A DNA stretch of 64,000 nucleotides from Vibrio splendidus. Its GTDB lineage: Bacteria > Pseudomonadota > Gammaproteobacteria > Enterobacterales > Vibrionaceae. Under the pieces are notes generated by a model. The model made no database searches, was not told the origin of the DNA, and was given only the letters and a program-made list of their open reading frames with translations. Both the position numbers and the translations under genes were made by a program. The stretch spans positions 1 through 64,000 of the forward strand of contig NZ_LNRF01000013.1 in NCBI RefSeq assembly GCF_001557875.1, read 5' to 3'. This document shows, in pieces, positions 50,080-59,380 of this stretch. The number at the start of each line of letters is the position of its first letter. Position 1 is the stretch's first letter.

Positions 50080-50967
50080 ATGAAAATTGCTTGCCTAGGT
50101 ATTACTGTTCTTGATCGTGTTCAACTTATAAAAAAACTGCCAACAGCAGGGGGAAAGTATGTATCAAAGGACTACTTTGAAATTGGTGGAGGCCCAGCAG
50201 CAACAGCGGCTGTCGCCGTTTCTAAGTTAGGGCATGAAGTAGAGTTTATAGGTCGTGTTGGGAGTGATAGTGTAGCCAATACAATGATCGAAGAACTCAG
50301 CAGTTACGGCGTTAAAACAAATCATATTGTTCATATAAACAATGCATCTTCATCTTTCTCTAGTGTTCTTGTTGATGATGAAGGTGAACGTATGATCATC
50401 AATCACCAAGACCCAATGCTAAGCCGTGATATTAGTGTGTTGCAGGATGTTGATTTTAGTCAATTTGATGCAGTACTGTGTGACGTACGTTGGCCAGAAG
50501 GAGCTAAGTACCTATTAGAAAAGGCAAAAGAGCATGGGATACCGTCGGTTCTAGACGCTGATTTATCACCAGATCCAATCGATGAATTGGTCAAATTAGC
50601 CGATCATGTCGCATTTTCAGAGGAAGGGCTGTCTACTTTTGTAAAAAATTCAGAGGTTGAAGCAGGATTACGCTTAGCAAAACAAGAAACTTCTGGCAAA
50701 GTATACGTCACTGTAGGAAAACACGGCTGTTATTGGTTAGAAAACAACGAGCTTCAGCATGAAGCAGCCCCAGTGATTGATGCTGTAGACACAACGGGAG
50801 CGGGTGACACTTTCCACGGAGCTTTGGTAGTGGCTGTCGCTGAAGAGATGGATACTCGTGCTGCGGTCAAATTCTCAAATATTGTCGCTGCAATCAAATG
50901 TACTAAATTGGGTGGTCGAGAAGGAATACCAACTCGCTCAGCAGTGAATAAACACATAAATGAATAA
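50080..50967 (+). CDS. yihV: 6-deoxy-6-sulfofructose kinase
   Basis: A 295-residue PfkB-family kinase with strong, continuous resemblance to E. coli YihV. N-terminal CLGITVLDRV, GGGPAATAAVAVSKLG, VLCDVRWPEGAK and the anion-hole/base motif DTTGAGDTFHG (Asp243 catalytic) are present. Asn108 and Arg137 sit where I recall YihV binding the SF sulfonate (Asn109, Arg138), which separates it from ordinary fructokinases. It phosphorylates SF to SFP with ATP. AAGGAAG precedes the start. csqR follows after 14 nt. Confidence 0.92.
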   Translation: MKIACLGITVLDRVQLIKKLPTAGGKYVSKDYFEIGGGPAATAAVAVSKLGHEVEFIGRVGSDSVANTMIEELSSYGVKTNHIVHINNASSSFSSVLVDDEGERMIINHQDPMLSRDISVLQDVDFSQFDAVLCDVRWPEGAKYLLEKAKEHGIPSVLDADLSPDPIDELVKLADHVAFSEEGLSTFVKNSEVEAGLRLAKQETSGKVYVTVGKHGCYWLENNELQHEAAPVIDAVDTTGAGDTFHGALVVAVAEEMDTRAAVKFSNIVAAIKCTKLGGREGIPTRSAVNKHINE

Positions 50968-50981
50968 TAAGAAGGTTTAGT

Positions 50982-51746
50982 ATGACTAATCCTAGACAAG
51001 ATAAATTACTAAAGTTAGTTATCGATGAAGGCTACTACACCGTTGAAGATTTAGCGGAAAGCCTAAATGTCTCTACCCAAACTATTCGCCGAGACATCAA
51101 AAAGCTCAGTGATGATAAGCTGTTGATTCGTCATCACGGCGGTGCAAGTTCACCAGCAAGTAAAACAAACTTGGACTACGAGCTACGCCGAAGCGCTGAA
51201 ACTGACGAGAAAAACGCAATTGCGAAATGTATTGCTGAGTTAGTCCCAGATAATTCGACTATCTTCATCACTATTGGTACAACAGCTGAAACTATCGCTA
51301 ATCATCTATTAAAGAAGAATAACTTACAGGTCATTACGAATAGCTTACGTGTTGCGAATATCCTACACTCAAATCCATCATTTGATGTGTTGATACCAAG
51401 CGGTAAAGTAAAGGCGTCAAATGGGGGGATTGTCGGCACAGAGGCTATCGATTTTATCTCGAAGTTCCGTTTTGACTATCTACTAACCAGTGCAGGGTCA
51501 CTCGATACCGACGGTACTCTGCTCGAGTATGATCTCAATGAAACAGAGTTAGTACAAACTGTCATGAAGTCTGCTCGACACATGTACGTTGGACTTGACT
51601 CAACCAAATTCGTACCCAAAGGATCAATAGCACTTTGCCATATTCGCGAAGCAACAACGCTATTTACCGACAAAGCATTACCGAACACGCTAGCTAAAAA
51701 CCTTCAACACGACAACATTCTCATTGAAGTGTGTCAGCCTGAATAG
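50982..51746 (+). CDS. csqR: DeoR-family repressor of the SQ cluster (YihW/CsqR-like)
   Basis: A 254-residue DeoR-type repressor. HTH (about residues 18-55: YTVEDLAESLNVSTQTIRRDIKKL, RHHGGA) and a sugar-phosphate-binding domain (ITIGTTAETIANHLL, GGIVGTEAIDF, KGSIALCHI). In E. coli the YihW/CsqR protein represses the yih operons and is released by SQ-pathway intermediates. Here it shares a transcript with yihV and probably binds the motif at 49954 and 45605. AAGG precedes the start. Confidence 0.87.
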   Translation: MTNPRQDKLLKLVIDEGYYTVEDLAESLNVSTQTIRRDIKKLSDDKLLIRHHGGASSPASKTNLDYELRRSAETDEKNAIAKCIAELVPDNSTIFITIGTTAETIANHLLKKNNLQVITNSLRVANILHSNPSFDVLIPSGKVKASNGGIVGTEAIDFISKFRFDYLLTSAGSLDTDGTLLEYDLNETELVQTVMKSARHMYVGLDSTKFVPKGSIALCHIREATTLFTDKALPNTLAKNLQHDNILIEVCQPE

Positions 51747-51765
51747 CTTGGTCGTCCTATACTTC

Positions 51766-51795
51766 AAAAAGCTCCCAAATAAAGGGAGCTTTTTA
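51766..51795 (+). terminator. terminator after csqR
   Basis: AAAAAGCTCCC and GGGAGCTTTTT arms with a 7-nt loop. It can also serve the convergent SGNH hydrolase gene. Confidence 0.85.
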
Positions 51796-51826
51796 GTATC
51801 AACAGTATGTACGAACTGACATTAAG

Positions 51827-52666
51827 CTATTCATGGAGGCACTTATCTAGCATCGGTGTTAATACCTCAGCCCAAGCTTGATAAGCCTTGGCATTCAAAT
51901 GCAAATCATCACACGAGTATTCATTAGAAAGAAGTCCATGCGGCGACAATACTGAATTCACATCTAGGAACGCGATACCTTGCTGATCGCAGTACTCGCT
52001 TATTTTGCTATTGAGCAGTCCCACTAACGGGTTTAACCCTTGCAGTTTAGAGCCAACATAAAGCGTTGATTGCACCAAGATTCGAATATCGTTTTCTTGC
52101 CACACTTCAAGCATATCAATGTAGTTCTGGTAGATATGTTCAACATCATACCCCTGAGCCAAATCGTTTATCCCAGCCATAAAGCACACCAGCTTTGGCT
52201 TCACATTCAACGTGGTATCAATGCGGCGCAACATCCCCGTTGTGGTATCGCCTGCTAGGCCACGATTGACCATTGAGACATCACGGAAAATATCTGCCCA
52301 CGGAGCCCACTCGGTGATCGAGTCACCAAACATCACTAAATCTGCGTTTGGAGAAAAATGACGATGGTTGTCAGATGTCATGATGTAACGACTCATGCTG
52401 TGGCCTCGTTGTTGAATCTCAGACTGAAGAGCGACTGCCTTGAGGATGTCACTGTCCGGTGTGGTGCTATCAAATTGAGCCAACAACCCTTCGATATGAG
52501 GCTTAAAAGGACTGAGACGTGTACTCAGTTGGTGGTGTTCTTTAAGGGAAGATAATCTCTCTAACAATACGTACAGGGAGCGGTTTTGACCAACTGCTTG
52601 GAATAACTGATATAGATCGAGGACAGGGTGTTGCTGCAGCGCGGCAAGTAATTGCTTGTCTTCCAT
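51827..52666 (-). CDS. SGNH/GDSL-type hydrolase
   Basis: A 279-residue protein. A helical N-terminal region of about 105 residues precedes a PAF-acetylhydrolase-like SGNH domain. Block I is MFGDSITEW (nucleophile Ser), block II the Gly in NRGLAGDTT, block III GIND and block V DDLHL. No signal peptide is visible, so it is cytoplasmic. It is an esterase or deacylase of unknown substrate. The RBS is weak. Confidence 0.84.
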   Translation of the reverse strand: MEDKQLLAALQQHPVLDLYQLFQAVGQNRSLYVLLERLSSLKEHHQLSTRLSPFKPHIEGLLAQFDSTTPDSDILKAVALQSEIQQRGHSMSRYIMTSDNHRHFSPNADLVMFGDSITEWAPWADIFRDVSMVNRGLAGDTTTGMLRRIDTTLNVKPKLVCFMAGINDLAQGYDVEHIYQNYIDMLEVWQENDIRILVQSTLYVGSKLQGLNPLVGLLNSKISEYCDQQGIAFLDVNSVLSPHGLLSNEYSCDDLHLNAKAYQAWAEVLTPMLDKCLHE

Positions 52667-52753
52667 GGTGTTATCTAACCCTTCAATTATCTGGTGATGA
52701 ACTCAAGATAATATCCGATTGCGTACGGGATAGATAACACTAGAAGCAGAGAA

Positions 52754-53266
52754 TTACTTTTCTTTGATTAGCAGGTGATTACGATTATCACGGCTCTTTT
52801 TAATTAACTCGTTGCTTTCATCCATTTCATCGGATTTCGCAAGGCGATCATAAAGCAACACGTTAACCGTCGCAGCCAAGTTCATGCAACCAACTGTTGG
52901 TACGTACACGACGTGATCCGCTCTATCGGCGACATCTTGAGAAATAGAACCATCTTCAGGGCCGAAGATATAGATAGCATTTTCAGGGTGTTTAAAGTGC
53001 GGCAGTGGTGTTGCACCTTCAGCCAGCTCCACACATACAATCTTAGTTTCTTCGTCAAGGTTATCTAAAAACGACTCGACACCTGTAAGCGGGATAGTGC
53101 GTGCTGCACTCTTGGTATCAGTGTGGAATTTAGCGGCTTTTTCGTAGCGTTGCCCTGTGTATTTAACTTCGTTGACTTGATAACAACCAGCTGCGCGCAT
53201 AACAGCACCAACATTTGTCGGGCTCTTTGGGTTAGTTAAACCAATAGTCACATGGCTTTTGTTCAT
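52754..53266 (-). CDS. SpoU/TrmH-family RNA 2'-O-methyltransferase
   Basis: A 170-residue minimal SPOUT enzyme. The three motifs are present: LTNPKSPTNVGAVMRAA (motif 1), IYIFGPEDGSISQD (motif 2) and YVPTVGCMNLAATVNVLLYD (motif 3, the trefoil knot). There is no N-terminal RNA-binding domain. The usual motif 3 Ser of SLNVSVA is replaced by Cys-Met-Asn-Leu-Ala-Ala. The RNA target is unknown; TrmL-like wobble methylation is one option. Confidence 0.87.
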   Translation of the reverse strand: MNKSHVTIGLTNPKSPTNVGAVMRAAGCYQVNEVKYTGQRYEKAAKFHTDTKSAARTIPLTGVESFLDNLDEETKIVCVELAEGATPLPHFKHPENAIYIFGPEDGSISQDVADRADHVVYVPTVGCMNLAATVNVLLYDRLAKSDEMDESNELIKKSRDNRNHLLIKEK

Positions 53267-53542
53267 GAATCTTTCTCACTTAACGAATAGACATAGCTGG
53301 GTGCTACAAAGCGTCGCATTCTACCAAAGCAACGTCGAATTCAAAAGCGTCGAAACAAATGGTTCCATTGTGCTTTTAAGCCCCTAGTTGCAAGGCTTCG
53401 CGCTGAAAAAACCTAACCGTCATCATATTTATAAAACAAAAACGTTTTATAGTAACAATTAAACAACAAGGCCATTTACATTTTGAAACCACATTAATAA
53501 TGTATTGAAAATTGCATGAGACAATCACACAGGAAGCGTGAC

Positions 53543-55204
53543 ATGACCCTAACCATCAAAAACCGCCTTTATATTCTCTCTTTCATTCCTTTGTTGCTGA
53601 TGGCAATTGGGATGATGAGCGTGACTTATATGAAGAGCACTGAGCTAACCGCACAACAAGTAGAATCGACGCGCAGCAATATGATGGCGATGAAAGAAAA
53701 GGAACTCAAAGCATACCTACAAATGGCTTACTCTTCGATCAGCCCATTTTTGGATAGAGGCGCGTCATTAGAAGAAGCTTTGCCAACATTAAGAACGCTT
53801 GAATATGGAGAGTCTGGTTATATTTTTGGTTATGACTCGAAAGGTGTTCGAGTCGTTGTCGGGCAAAGTAACGATGGTATTGGTAAAAACTACTATGACC
53901 TCCAAGACAAGCAAGGTAATTACCTAATCCGAGACCTGATCAAGAACTCAAAATTGGGTGAATTTACGACTTACTATTTCCCGAAACCGGGCCAATCTGT
54001 CGCGTTACCAAAACTCAGCTACTCAGTATTTGTTCCGCAGTGGGACTTAATGCTTGGTACTGGCTTCTACACCGATGACATCGACGCTGTTATTGCAGAA
54101 ATGAAAGAGAGCTCAAATGCAGCACTACAAAGTTCCCTGACTGCTATCGCGATTTTCTGCGGATTGATTGCCCTTATTGTCGCAGCGTTTGCTGTTGCTG
54201 TGAACCGTACCATCATGCAGCCACTTGAGCAGTTTGACCGTTCGATTAGTGCATTCGCGAGTGGCGAAGCTGACTTAACCGCTCGCATGGAACACTTCAA
54301 AGCCCCTGAGTTCACTAGGCTCAGCGATAACTTCAACGCCTTCGTTGCTAGCCTACAAACCATCATCCGCAGCGTGAGCGATGTAGGTCAGCAAGTCGTC
54401 GCAGAAACCAGCAGCATGTCTTCTCGCGCTGCTCAGGTCGATGAGATCGCCACAGGCCAACGTGAAGAAACAGAACAGGTTGCAACGGCAATGACCGAGA
54501 TGACCACAACAGCACAAGAGATCTCAAGCAATGCAAGCCAGGCGGCAGACTCTGCGAAGCAAGCAGAAAACAACGCGAAAGAAGCTCAACAAATTGTTAA
54601 TGCCGCGGCTAATTCTGTTGCTGGTCTCGCTAGCGAAGTATCAGAAGCAAACACTGTGGTATCAAAACTAGAAGGTGATGTACAAAACATCTCGTCTTCA
54701 CTGACGGTCATTCAAGACATTGCAGAACAAACGAATTTGCTAGCCCTGAATGCCGCGATTGAAGCTGCACGTGCAGGTGAGCAAGGGCGTGGATTTGCGG
54801 TAGTAGCCGATGAGGTTCGTAAGCTTGCTAGCCGAACTCAAGAAAGCACGGGTGACATCCACAAAATGATTCAGCAACTAAAAGCCGCCTCAGACGCAGC
54901 CGTAAAAGCAATGGACTCGAGCCAGAATAGAAGTGCTCAAACCGTAGAAGAAGCGAATGCCGCAGCCACAGCACTGGCGAAGATCCAAGAATCGATTGAT
55001 ACGATCATGGACATGAACTCACTGATTGCGACGGCGACAGAGCAACAAAATATTGTTGGCCAAGAAATATCTCAGCGCATTGTGGTGATTTCGGATCAAA
55101 GCTCACAATCGGCTTCATTAGCTAATCAAAACCGTGCAGGTAGCCAAAACCTCAACAGTCGTGCCAATGAGCTCTACCACTTGGTGGATCGCTTCACAGT
55201 CTAA
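53543..55204 (+). CDS. methyl-accepting chemotaxis protein with Cache sensor
   Basis: A 553-residue chemoreceptor. TM1 (about residues 8-28), a single periplasmic Cache_2-type sensor (about 40-190, with GYIFGYDSKGVRVVVG and YYFPKPGQ), TM2 (about 195-218), HAMP, and a long coiled-coil signalling domain. The hairpin tip has the conserved EQTNLLALNAAIEAARAGEQ run. No C-terminal pentapeptide is seen. The start at 53543 follows AGGA; the ATG nine codons up lacks one. Cache_2 receptors often bind small carboxylates or pyruvate; the ligand is unknown here. Confidence 0.93.
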   Translation: MTLTIKNRLYILSFIPLLLMAIGMMSVTYMKSTELTAQQVESTRSNMMAMKEKELKAYLQMAYSSISPFLDRGASLEEALPTLRTLEYGESGYIFGYDSKGVRVVVGQSNDGIGKNYYDLQDKQGNYLIRDLIKNSKLGEFTTYYFPKPGQSVALPKLSYSVFVPQWDLMLGTGFYTDDIDAVIAEMKESSNAALQSSLTAIAIFCGLIALIVAAFAVAVNRTIMQPLEQFDRSISAFASGEADLTARMEHFKAPEFTRLSDNFNAFVASLQTIIRSVSDVGQQVVAETSSMSSRAAQVDEIATGQREETEQVATAMTEMTTTAQEISSNASQAADSAKQAENNAKEAQQIVNAAANSVAGLASEVSEANTVVSKLEGDVQNISSSLTVIQDIAEQTNLLALNAAIEAARAGEQGRGFAVVADEVRKLASRTQESTGDIHKMIQQLKAASDAAVKAMDSSQNRSAQTVEEANAAATALAKIQESIDTIMDMNSLIATATEQQNIVGQEISQRIVVISDQSSQSASLANQNRAGSQNLNSRANELYHLVDRFTV

Positions 55205-55257
55205 TGTCGAGCAGGTGAACACTCCTCAACGTTCAAAGCTACCCTCTCTAAAGTAAT

Positions 55258-55296
55258 CGGGCTTCAGAATCTCTATTCTGAAGTCCGTTTTTTTTA
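55258..55296 (+). terminator. terminator after the Cache chemoreceptor
   Basis: CGG-CTTCAGAAT and ATTCTGAAG-CCG stem (one mismatch) with a 4-nt loop, followed by T8. Confidence 0.87.
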
Positions 55297-55320
55297 TCGG
55301 TGGAAGCTTTAAGTCATAAA

Positions 55321-56190
55321 CTAATCCAACTGCTCAGAAAGGAAGTCCACCAGCAAGCGCACCTTAGAAGATAAGTTACGGTTCTGTGGATAAAGTGCCC
55401 AGATACCCTCTTTGTCATCACGATAATCAGATAACACTTCAACCAACTCACCAGACTCAAGGTCTTCACTCACATAATATTCTGGTAATTGCACTAAACC
55501 GATGCTTTGCTTGGCTGCATCTAGCAAAGCCAAACCACTATTGCACTTGATACGTCCATTAACTCGCACTGCTCGTGGGCGTTTGTTTTCTTTAAAACGC
55601 CAATGCTCAAAGCCACCCACTAGACATTGGTGGTTACTCAACTCCGAGAGTGTATGAGGCTCACCATAGCGTTCGATGTACTCAGGGCTAGCACACACAT
55701 AAAGTTGTCGTTGAGATAGCTTTTTGGCTACGAGGCTAGAATCTTCTAATCGACCGAGACGAATTGCTACATCAACACCTGAGTCGATAAGATCAAGCTT
55801 TTGGTTTGTTAACATAAGTTCTAGTTCAACTTGCGGATACAGTTTTAAAAACTTATGCAGAATCGGAGCCAGTTGACGTTCACCATAAGTCACTGGTGCC
55901 GTGACTTTCAAAAGCCCTTTTGGGGTGGATTGCATTTGAGTAACAGCAAGCTCAGCAATTTCTAATCCTTCAACCAATAATTTACATTGTTGGTAATAAA
56001 GTTGTCCGGCTTCAGTTAGAGAGACTTTACGTGTAGTTCGATTCAATAGTTTGACCGCTAGGCGCTCTTCTAAGTTAGCCACTCTTCGGCTGATTTGAGC
56101 AACTGACGTAGCAAGCTTCTGCGCCGCTCCCGTAAAGCTTTCACGCTCCGCCACGGCAACAAACTCACTTACCCCTTCCCAATTGGCCAT
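55321..56190 (-). CDS. LysR-family transcriptional regulator
   Basis: A 289-residue CrgA-like LTTR. HTH FTGAAQKLATSVAQISRRVANLE (about residues 20-42), RTTRKVSLTEAG hinge, effector domain from about residue 90. It is convergent with the chemoreceptor gene and divergent from the DUF3316 gene, with no typical enzyme partner adjacent. The target is unknown. Confidence 0.88.
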   Translation of the reverse strand: MANWEGVSEFVAVAERESFTGAAQKLATSVAQISRRVANLEERLAVKLLNRTTRKVSLTEAGQLYYQQCKLLVEGLEIAELAVTQMQSTPKGLLKVTAPVTYGERQLAPILHKFLKLYPQVELELMLTNQKLDLIDSGVDVAIRLGRLEDSSLVAKKLSQRQLYVCASPEYIERYGEPHTLSELSNHQCLVGGFEHWRFKENKRPRAVRVNGRIKCNSGLALLDAAKQSIGLVQLPEYYVSEDLESGELVEVLSDYRDDKEGIWALYPQNRNLSSKVRLLVDFLSEQLD

Positions 56191-56452
56191 ACTTTTACCC
56201 TATGTTTAACGATGGTTACCCATACAGTGTATTGAAGATATATATCAGTGTCACCTTGCTTGATATGCGCTACACATAAATATTCGCCAGCCACAGCTGA
56301 TTAAAATAACGCCAACCGATACCTGACATTTCTCAAAACTCCTTACCGAACACTAACAAAATCGTATTTTCCTCTGACACTCATCCAACCACTTAATTGG
56401 TAAGTTGGTTCTGTACCGGAACACAGGTACTTCAATAAAGTAAGGTACTCCT

Positions 56453-56800
56453 ATGAAAAAATTAATCATACTTGCGTCAACTCTTGTCCTCAGCACTACA
56501 GCGTTTGCAGCAACTAAAACAACGATTCAAGAAACAACGCTAAAATCTGATACATTTGTTACTGAAGCGGAAGCATACGATGCAGGCACGAACCTTATGG
56601 ATGAGTTAAGCGCAAAAACACCTTTTGAGCTTTCAAGAAAACTGCCACAGTTCCAACAAACAACCAAATACGATTCGTTCAAGATTGATGATGCGAATAT
56701 GGAAGTGAAGAAAATCACTAACATGAGCGGCGACACCCACTACCAAGCGAACGTAAAAGTTGACTACCGTTACACATATAAAGACGGCCGTAGCAGCTAA
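56453..56800 (+). CDS. DUF3316 family periplasmic protein
   Basis: A 115-residue protein with a signal peptide (MKKLIILASTLVLSTTAFA, cleavage about residue 19). The mature part has the DUF3316 pattern: DAGTNLMDELSAKTPFEL and the final YQANVKVDYRYTYKD beta strands. This family is common in Vibrio as small secreted proteins of unknown role. AAGG precedes the start. It has its own terminator. Confidence 0.78.
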   Translation: MKKLIILASTLVLSTTAFAATKTTIQETTLKSDTFVTEAEAYDAGTNLMDELSAKTPFELSRKLPQFQQTTKYDSFKIDDANMEVKKITNMSGDTHYQANVKVDYRYTYKDGRSS

Positions 56801-56848
56801 TACCGAACGATTAATTAGGTCTCAAAACCGACCTAGTATCTAAAAGAA

Positions 56849-56878
56849 AGCCCGTACTCATTGAGCACGGGCTTTTTT
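56849..56878 (+). terminator. terminator after the DUF3316 gene
   Basis: AGCCCGT/ACGGGCT arms with an inner CTCA/TGAG pairing, followed by T6. Confidence 0.87.
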
Positions 56879-56953
56879 GTCGTTCAGCGCTGATTAATGG
56901 AATTCAAACGAACAACCAGTATCAGCTCATATTCCTCTGTCTAGCTTTGAAAA

Positions 56954-58591
56954 CTAAACTTCAAACTGAGAAACAAGGCTATCAAGCACTTCACACTGTT
57001 CTGCCAACGCCATACATGCGTTCTCAGCACTGCTCGCCATCTCTACCATTTGCACGGTGCTTTCTGCGATACGTTGGACGTTTTGATTCACTTCTTCCGA
57101 CACTTGAGATTGCTGGGAAGCCGCTGTGGCAATCTGCGTGTTCATCTCATTCATCTTGCCAATTGAGTTACGAATCTCACTCAAGGAAGACGCCGCCGTT
57201 CCGGCTTGAACAATGGTTTTCTCGCCACTCACTTTGCTTTCAGTCATCACGCCAACCGCGTGTTTCGCGCCCACTTCTAAGCGTTCAATCATTGATTGGA
57301 TTTCACCGGTGCTGTCTTGAGTTTTGCTCGCAAGCGCACGAACTTCATCAGCCACAACCGCAAAACCACGACCTTGTTCACCCGCACGTGCCGCTTCAAT
57401 CGCCGCATTCAATGCCAGTAAATTGGTTTGCTCTGCAATGCCTTTGATAACCCCCAAAATAGAAGCGATGTTCTTCACATCGGTATCCAACTCTTGAACC
57501 ACACCACCCGCATTTTCAATATCTTGCGCTAAACGCTCAATTGAAGTGACGGTTAAACCTAATGTAGTATCCGCAGATTCCACTTCATGGTTTGCTACAT
57601 TGCTTGCTGTGGCCGCATCTAATGCGTTACCGCTGACCACTTCACTGGTCGCTTGCATTTCATGTACTGCCGCAGCCACTACTTCACTTTCTTGTTGTTG
57701 ATTAGCAGAGAAAAGAGCAACACTTTGAGTCAATGATTTGATGTTTTCCATCTCTGAACGTACCGCATTTGACGCTAAGATAACTTGCTCAACTGTCACG
57801 TGAATCTTACCGACAAATTGATTAAACGCAGAGCTCAAACGTGCAATTTCGTCATTGCCCTCAACATGCATACGCTGTGATAAATCGCCGTCGCCAGAAG
57901 CAATCTCGCTCATCGCTTTTTCGACATTTTGAATTGGACGAACAATAAAACGATTCGACAACCACATCGCAAACAACGCCGCTAAGATAGCAACCGCCAT
58001 ACCCACCTCTATGATCAACTTACTTGATTCAATAGAGTCATCGGCTTGTTGACGAAGCTCTTTCTGCTTCAGTTCGATCAGAGTTCGGATATCACGAAGT
58101 TGCTTACGAATAGTTGCAAACTCAGCATCTAATGCAGCTGAGTAATCAATATTGTATTGGTCTGCGTTTGCTGGATCAGCGAACATTGGCTCGTGCAGTG
58201 CCACCCACTTGCTCATCGCATTAACAAGCTTTGATAACTCACCACGTGAAGATGGATCCAACACGCCCGCTTGATATAAGGTTTCAACACTTTGAAAACG
58301 AGGAACCGCTTTGTAAGCGTTGTCTTTAAATTCAAACTTTTGGTACTCGATCGCCGCTTGGTCTTTAGCAAGCAACAGACCTTGTGCCGAAGCGATAATC
58401 TGGTAGATATCTCGGTAGCCATCTTCTAGGTTATCTAGCACTGGCTGAACCACATTATTGAGCTCGTTATTAATCGCAGCTTGAGCATTTGATCTGATAA
58501 CGTTGAGCACAGTAACGGTAGAAAAAACAATCACAATCACCAACAGCGGGATCGCGATTTTACTCTTAATCGAAAGATTATTGATATTCAT
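56954..58591 (-). CDS. methyl-accepting chemotaxis protein (helical-bundle sensor)
   Basis: A 545-residue chemoreceptor. TM1 (about residues 12-30), a periplasmic domain of about 150 residues that looks like a four-helix bundle, TM2 (about 195-215), HAMP, and a signalling domain with the tip EQTNLLALNAAIEAARAGEQ. No Cache motif is seen. The start at 58591 is the ATG of MNINNLSIKSK; longer frames give no RBS or family match. Ligand unknown. Confidence 0.92.
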   Translation of the reverse strand: MNINNLSIKSKIAIPLLVIVIVFSTVTVLNVIRSNAQAAINNELNNVVQPVLDNLEDGYRDIYQIIASAQGLLLAKDQAAIEYQKFEFKDNAYKAVPRFQSVETLYQAGVLDPSSRGELSKLVNAMSKWVALHEPMFADPANADQYNIDYSAALDAEFATIRKQLRDIRTLIELKQKELRQQADDSIESSKLIIEVGMAVAILAALFAMWLSNRFIVRPIQNVEKAMSEIASGDGDLSQRMHVEGNDEIARLSSAFNQFVGKIHVTVEQVILASNAVRSEMENIKSLTQSVALFSANQQQESEVVAAAVHEMQATSEVVSGNALDAATASNVANHEVESADTTLGLTVTSIERLAQDIENAGGVVQELDTDVKNIASILGVIKGIAEQTNLLALNAAIEAARAGEQGRGFAVVADEVRALASKTQDSTGEIQSMIERLEVGAKHAVGVMTESKVSGEKTIVQAGTAASSLSEIRNSIGKMNEMNTQIATAASQQSQVSEEVNQNVQRIAESTVQMVEMASSAENACMALAEQCEVLDSLVSQFEV

Positions 58592-58851
58592 TGGGATTAA
58601 TAACCACACTTCAAATAGGGATGCGCGCGCAATATACAGCACACATATGCAATCTCACTAAGGATTTGTGAGCCCTATCTCATAGCAAACGATGTCGTTA
58701 ATTTTCGTGGTGATTATTCAACCAGAGGTTAACTCTCAAACGTTAGGGTATGCTCTGATTTAGACTTATTTTCCGCTGAGTATGCGCAAATACTGGAGAA
58801 GTGTGAGAAATAACACCATAATGTAGGGCTCTAAAATAAGTAGGTAAGAAC

Positions 58852-59277
58852 ATGAAAATTTGTGGTGTTGAAATCAAAGGTAACGATGCAGTCATCTGTC
58901 TTCTTTCTCTATCAGATGGTGTATTTAACATTCCTGATTGCCGAGTTTCTAAAGTTTCAATTAGCGACGCAAACGACACACAGAATATGAAAGACTTTCA
59001 ATTCTCTTTTGCAAAGTTAATGGAAGATTACCAAGTAGATAAAGTTGTAATTCGTCAGCGCCAAACTAAAGGCAAATTTGCTGGCGGTGGCTTTGGTTTC
59101 AAACTAGAAGCTGCAATTCAACTGATCGACGGCCTAGACGTAACCGTTGTATCACCAGCTGACATCAAAGAGAGCCTTAAACGTAACCCTCTAATGATGA
59201 AGTTCAAAGAAACTGGCCTTAAACAATACCAAGAAGCGCCGTTTACTACGGCATACGCTTGCTTGATGAAGCGCTAA
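58852..59277 (+). CDS. DUF3010 family protein
   Basis: A 141-residue soluble protein of the DUF3010 family of marine gammaproteobacteria. Its N-terminus MKICGVEIKGNDAVICLLS and the central VVIRQRQTKGKFAGGGFGFKLEAAIQL have the look of an RNase H/Holliday-junction-resolvase-like fold, with an acidic residue near the first strand. This fold is my inference; function is unknown. AGGT precedes the start. Confidence 0.8.
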   Translation: MKICGVEIKGNDAVICLLSLSDGVFNIPDCRVSKVSISDANDTQNMKDFQFSFAKLMEDYQVDKVVIRQRQTKGKFAGGGFGFKLEAAIQLIDGLDVTVVSPADIKESLKRNPLMMKFKETGLKQYQEAPFTTAYACLMKR

Positions 59278-59310
59278 TCAAAAGTCGCTAGCCAATATTT
59301 GATACAGAAA

Positions 59311-59338
59311 GAGCCTGAATATTCAGGCTCTTTTTTGT
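59311..59338 (+). terminator. terminator after the DUF3010 gene
   Basis: GAGCCTGAAT and ATTCAGGCTC form a perfect palindrome, followed by T6. Confidence 0.85.
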
Positions 59339-59380
59339 TTCTAGTCATCAGCTTTGAGTAGAATTAGTTTGGTATACAAA

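Noticed and set aside
50080..50967. Ordinary ribokinase or fructokinase
   Set aside because: The DVRW motif, the matching sulfonate-contact residues and the yih context point to SF kinase.
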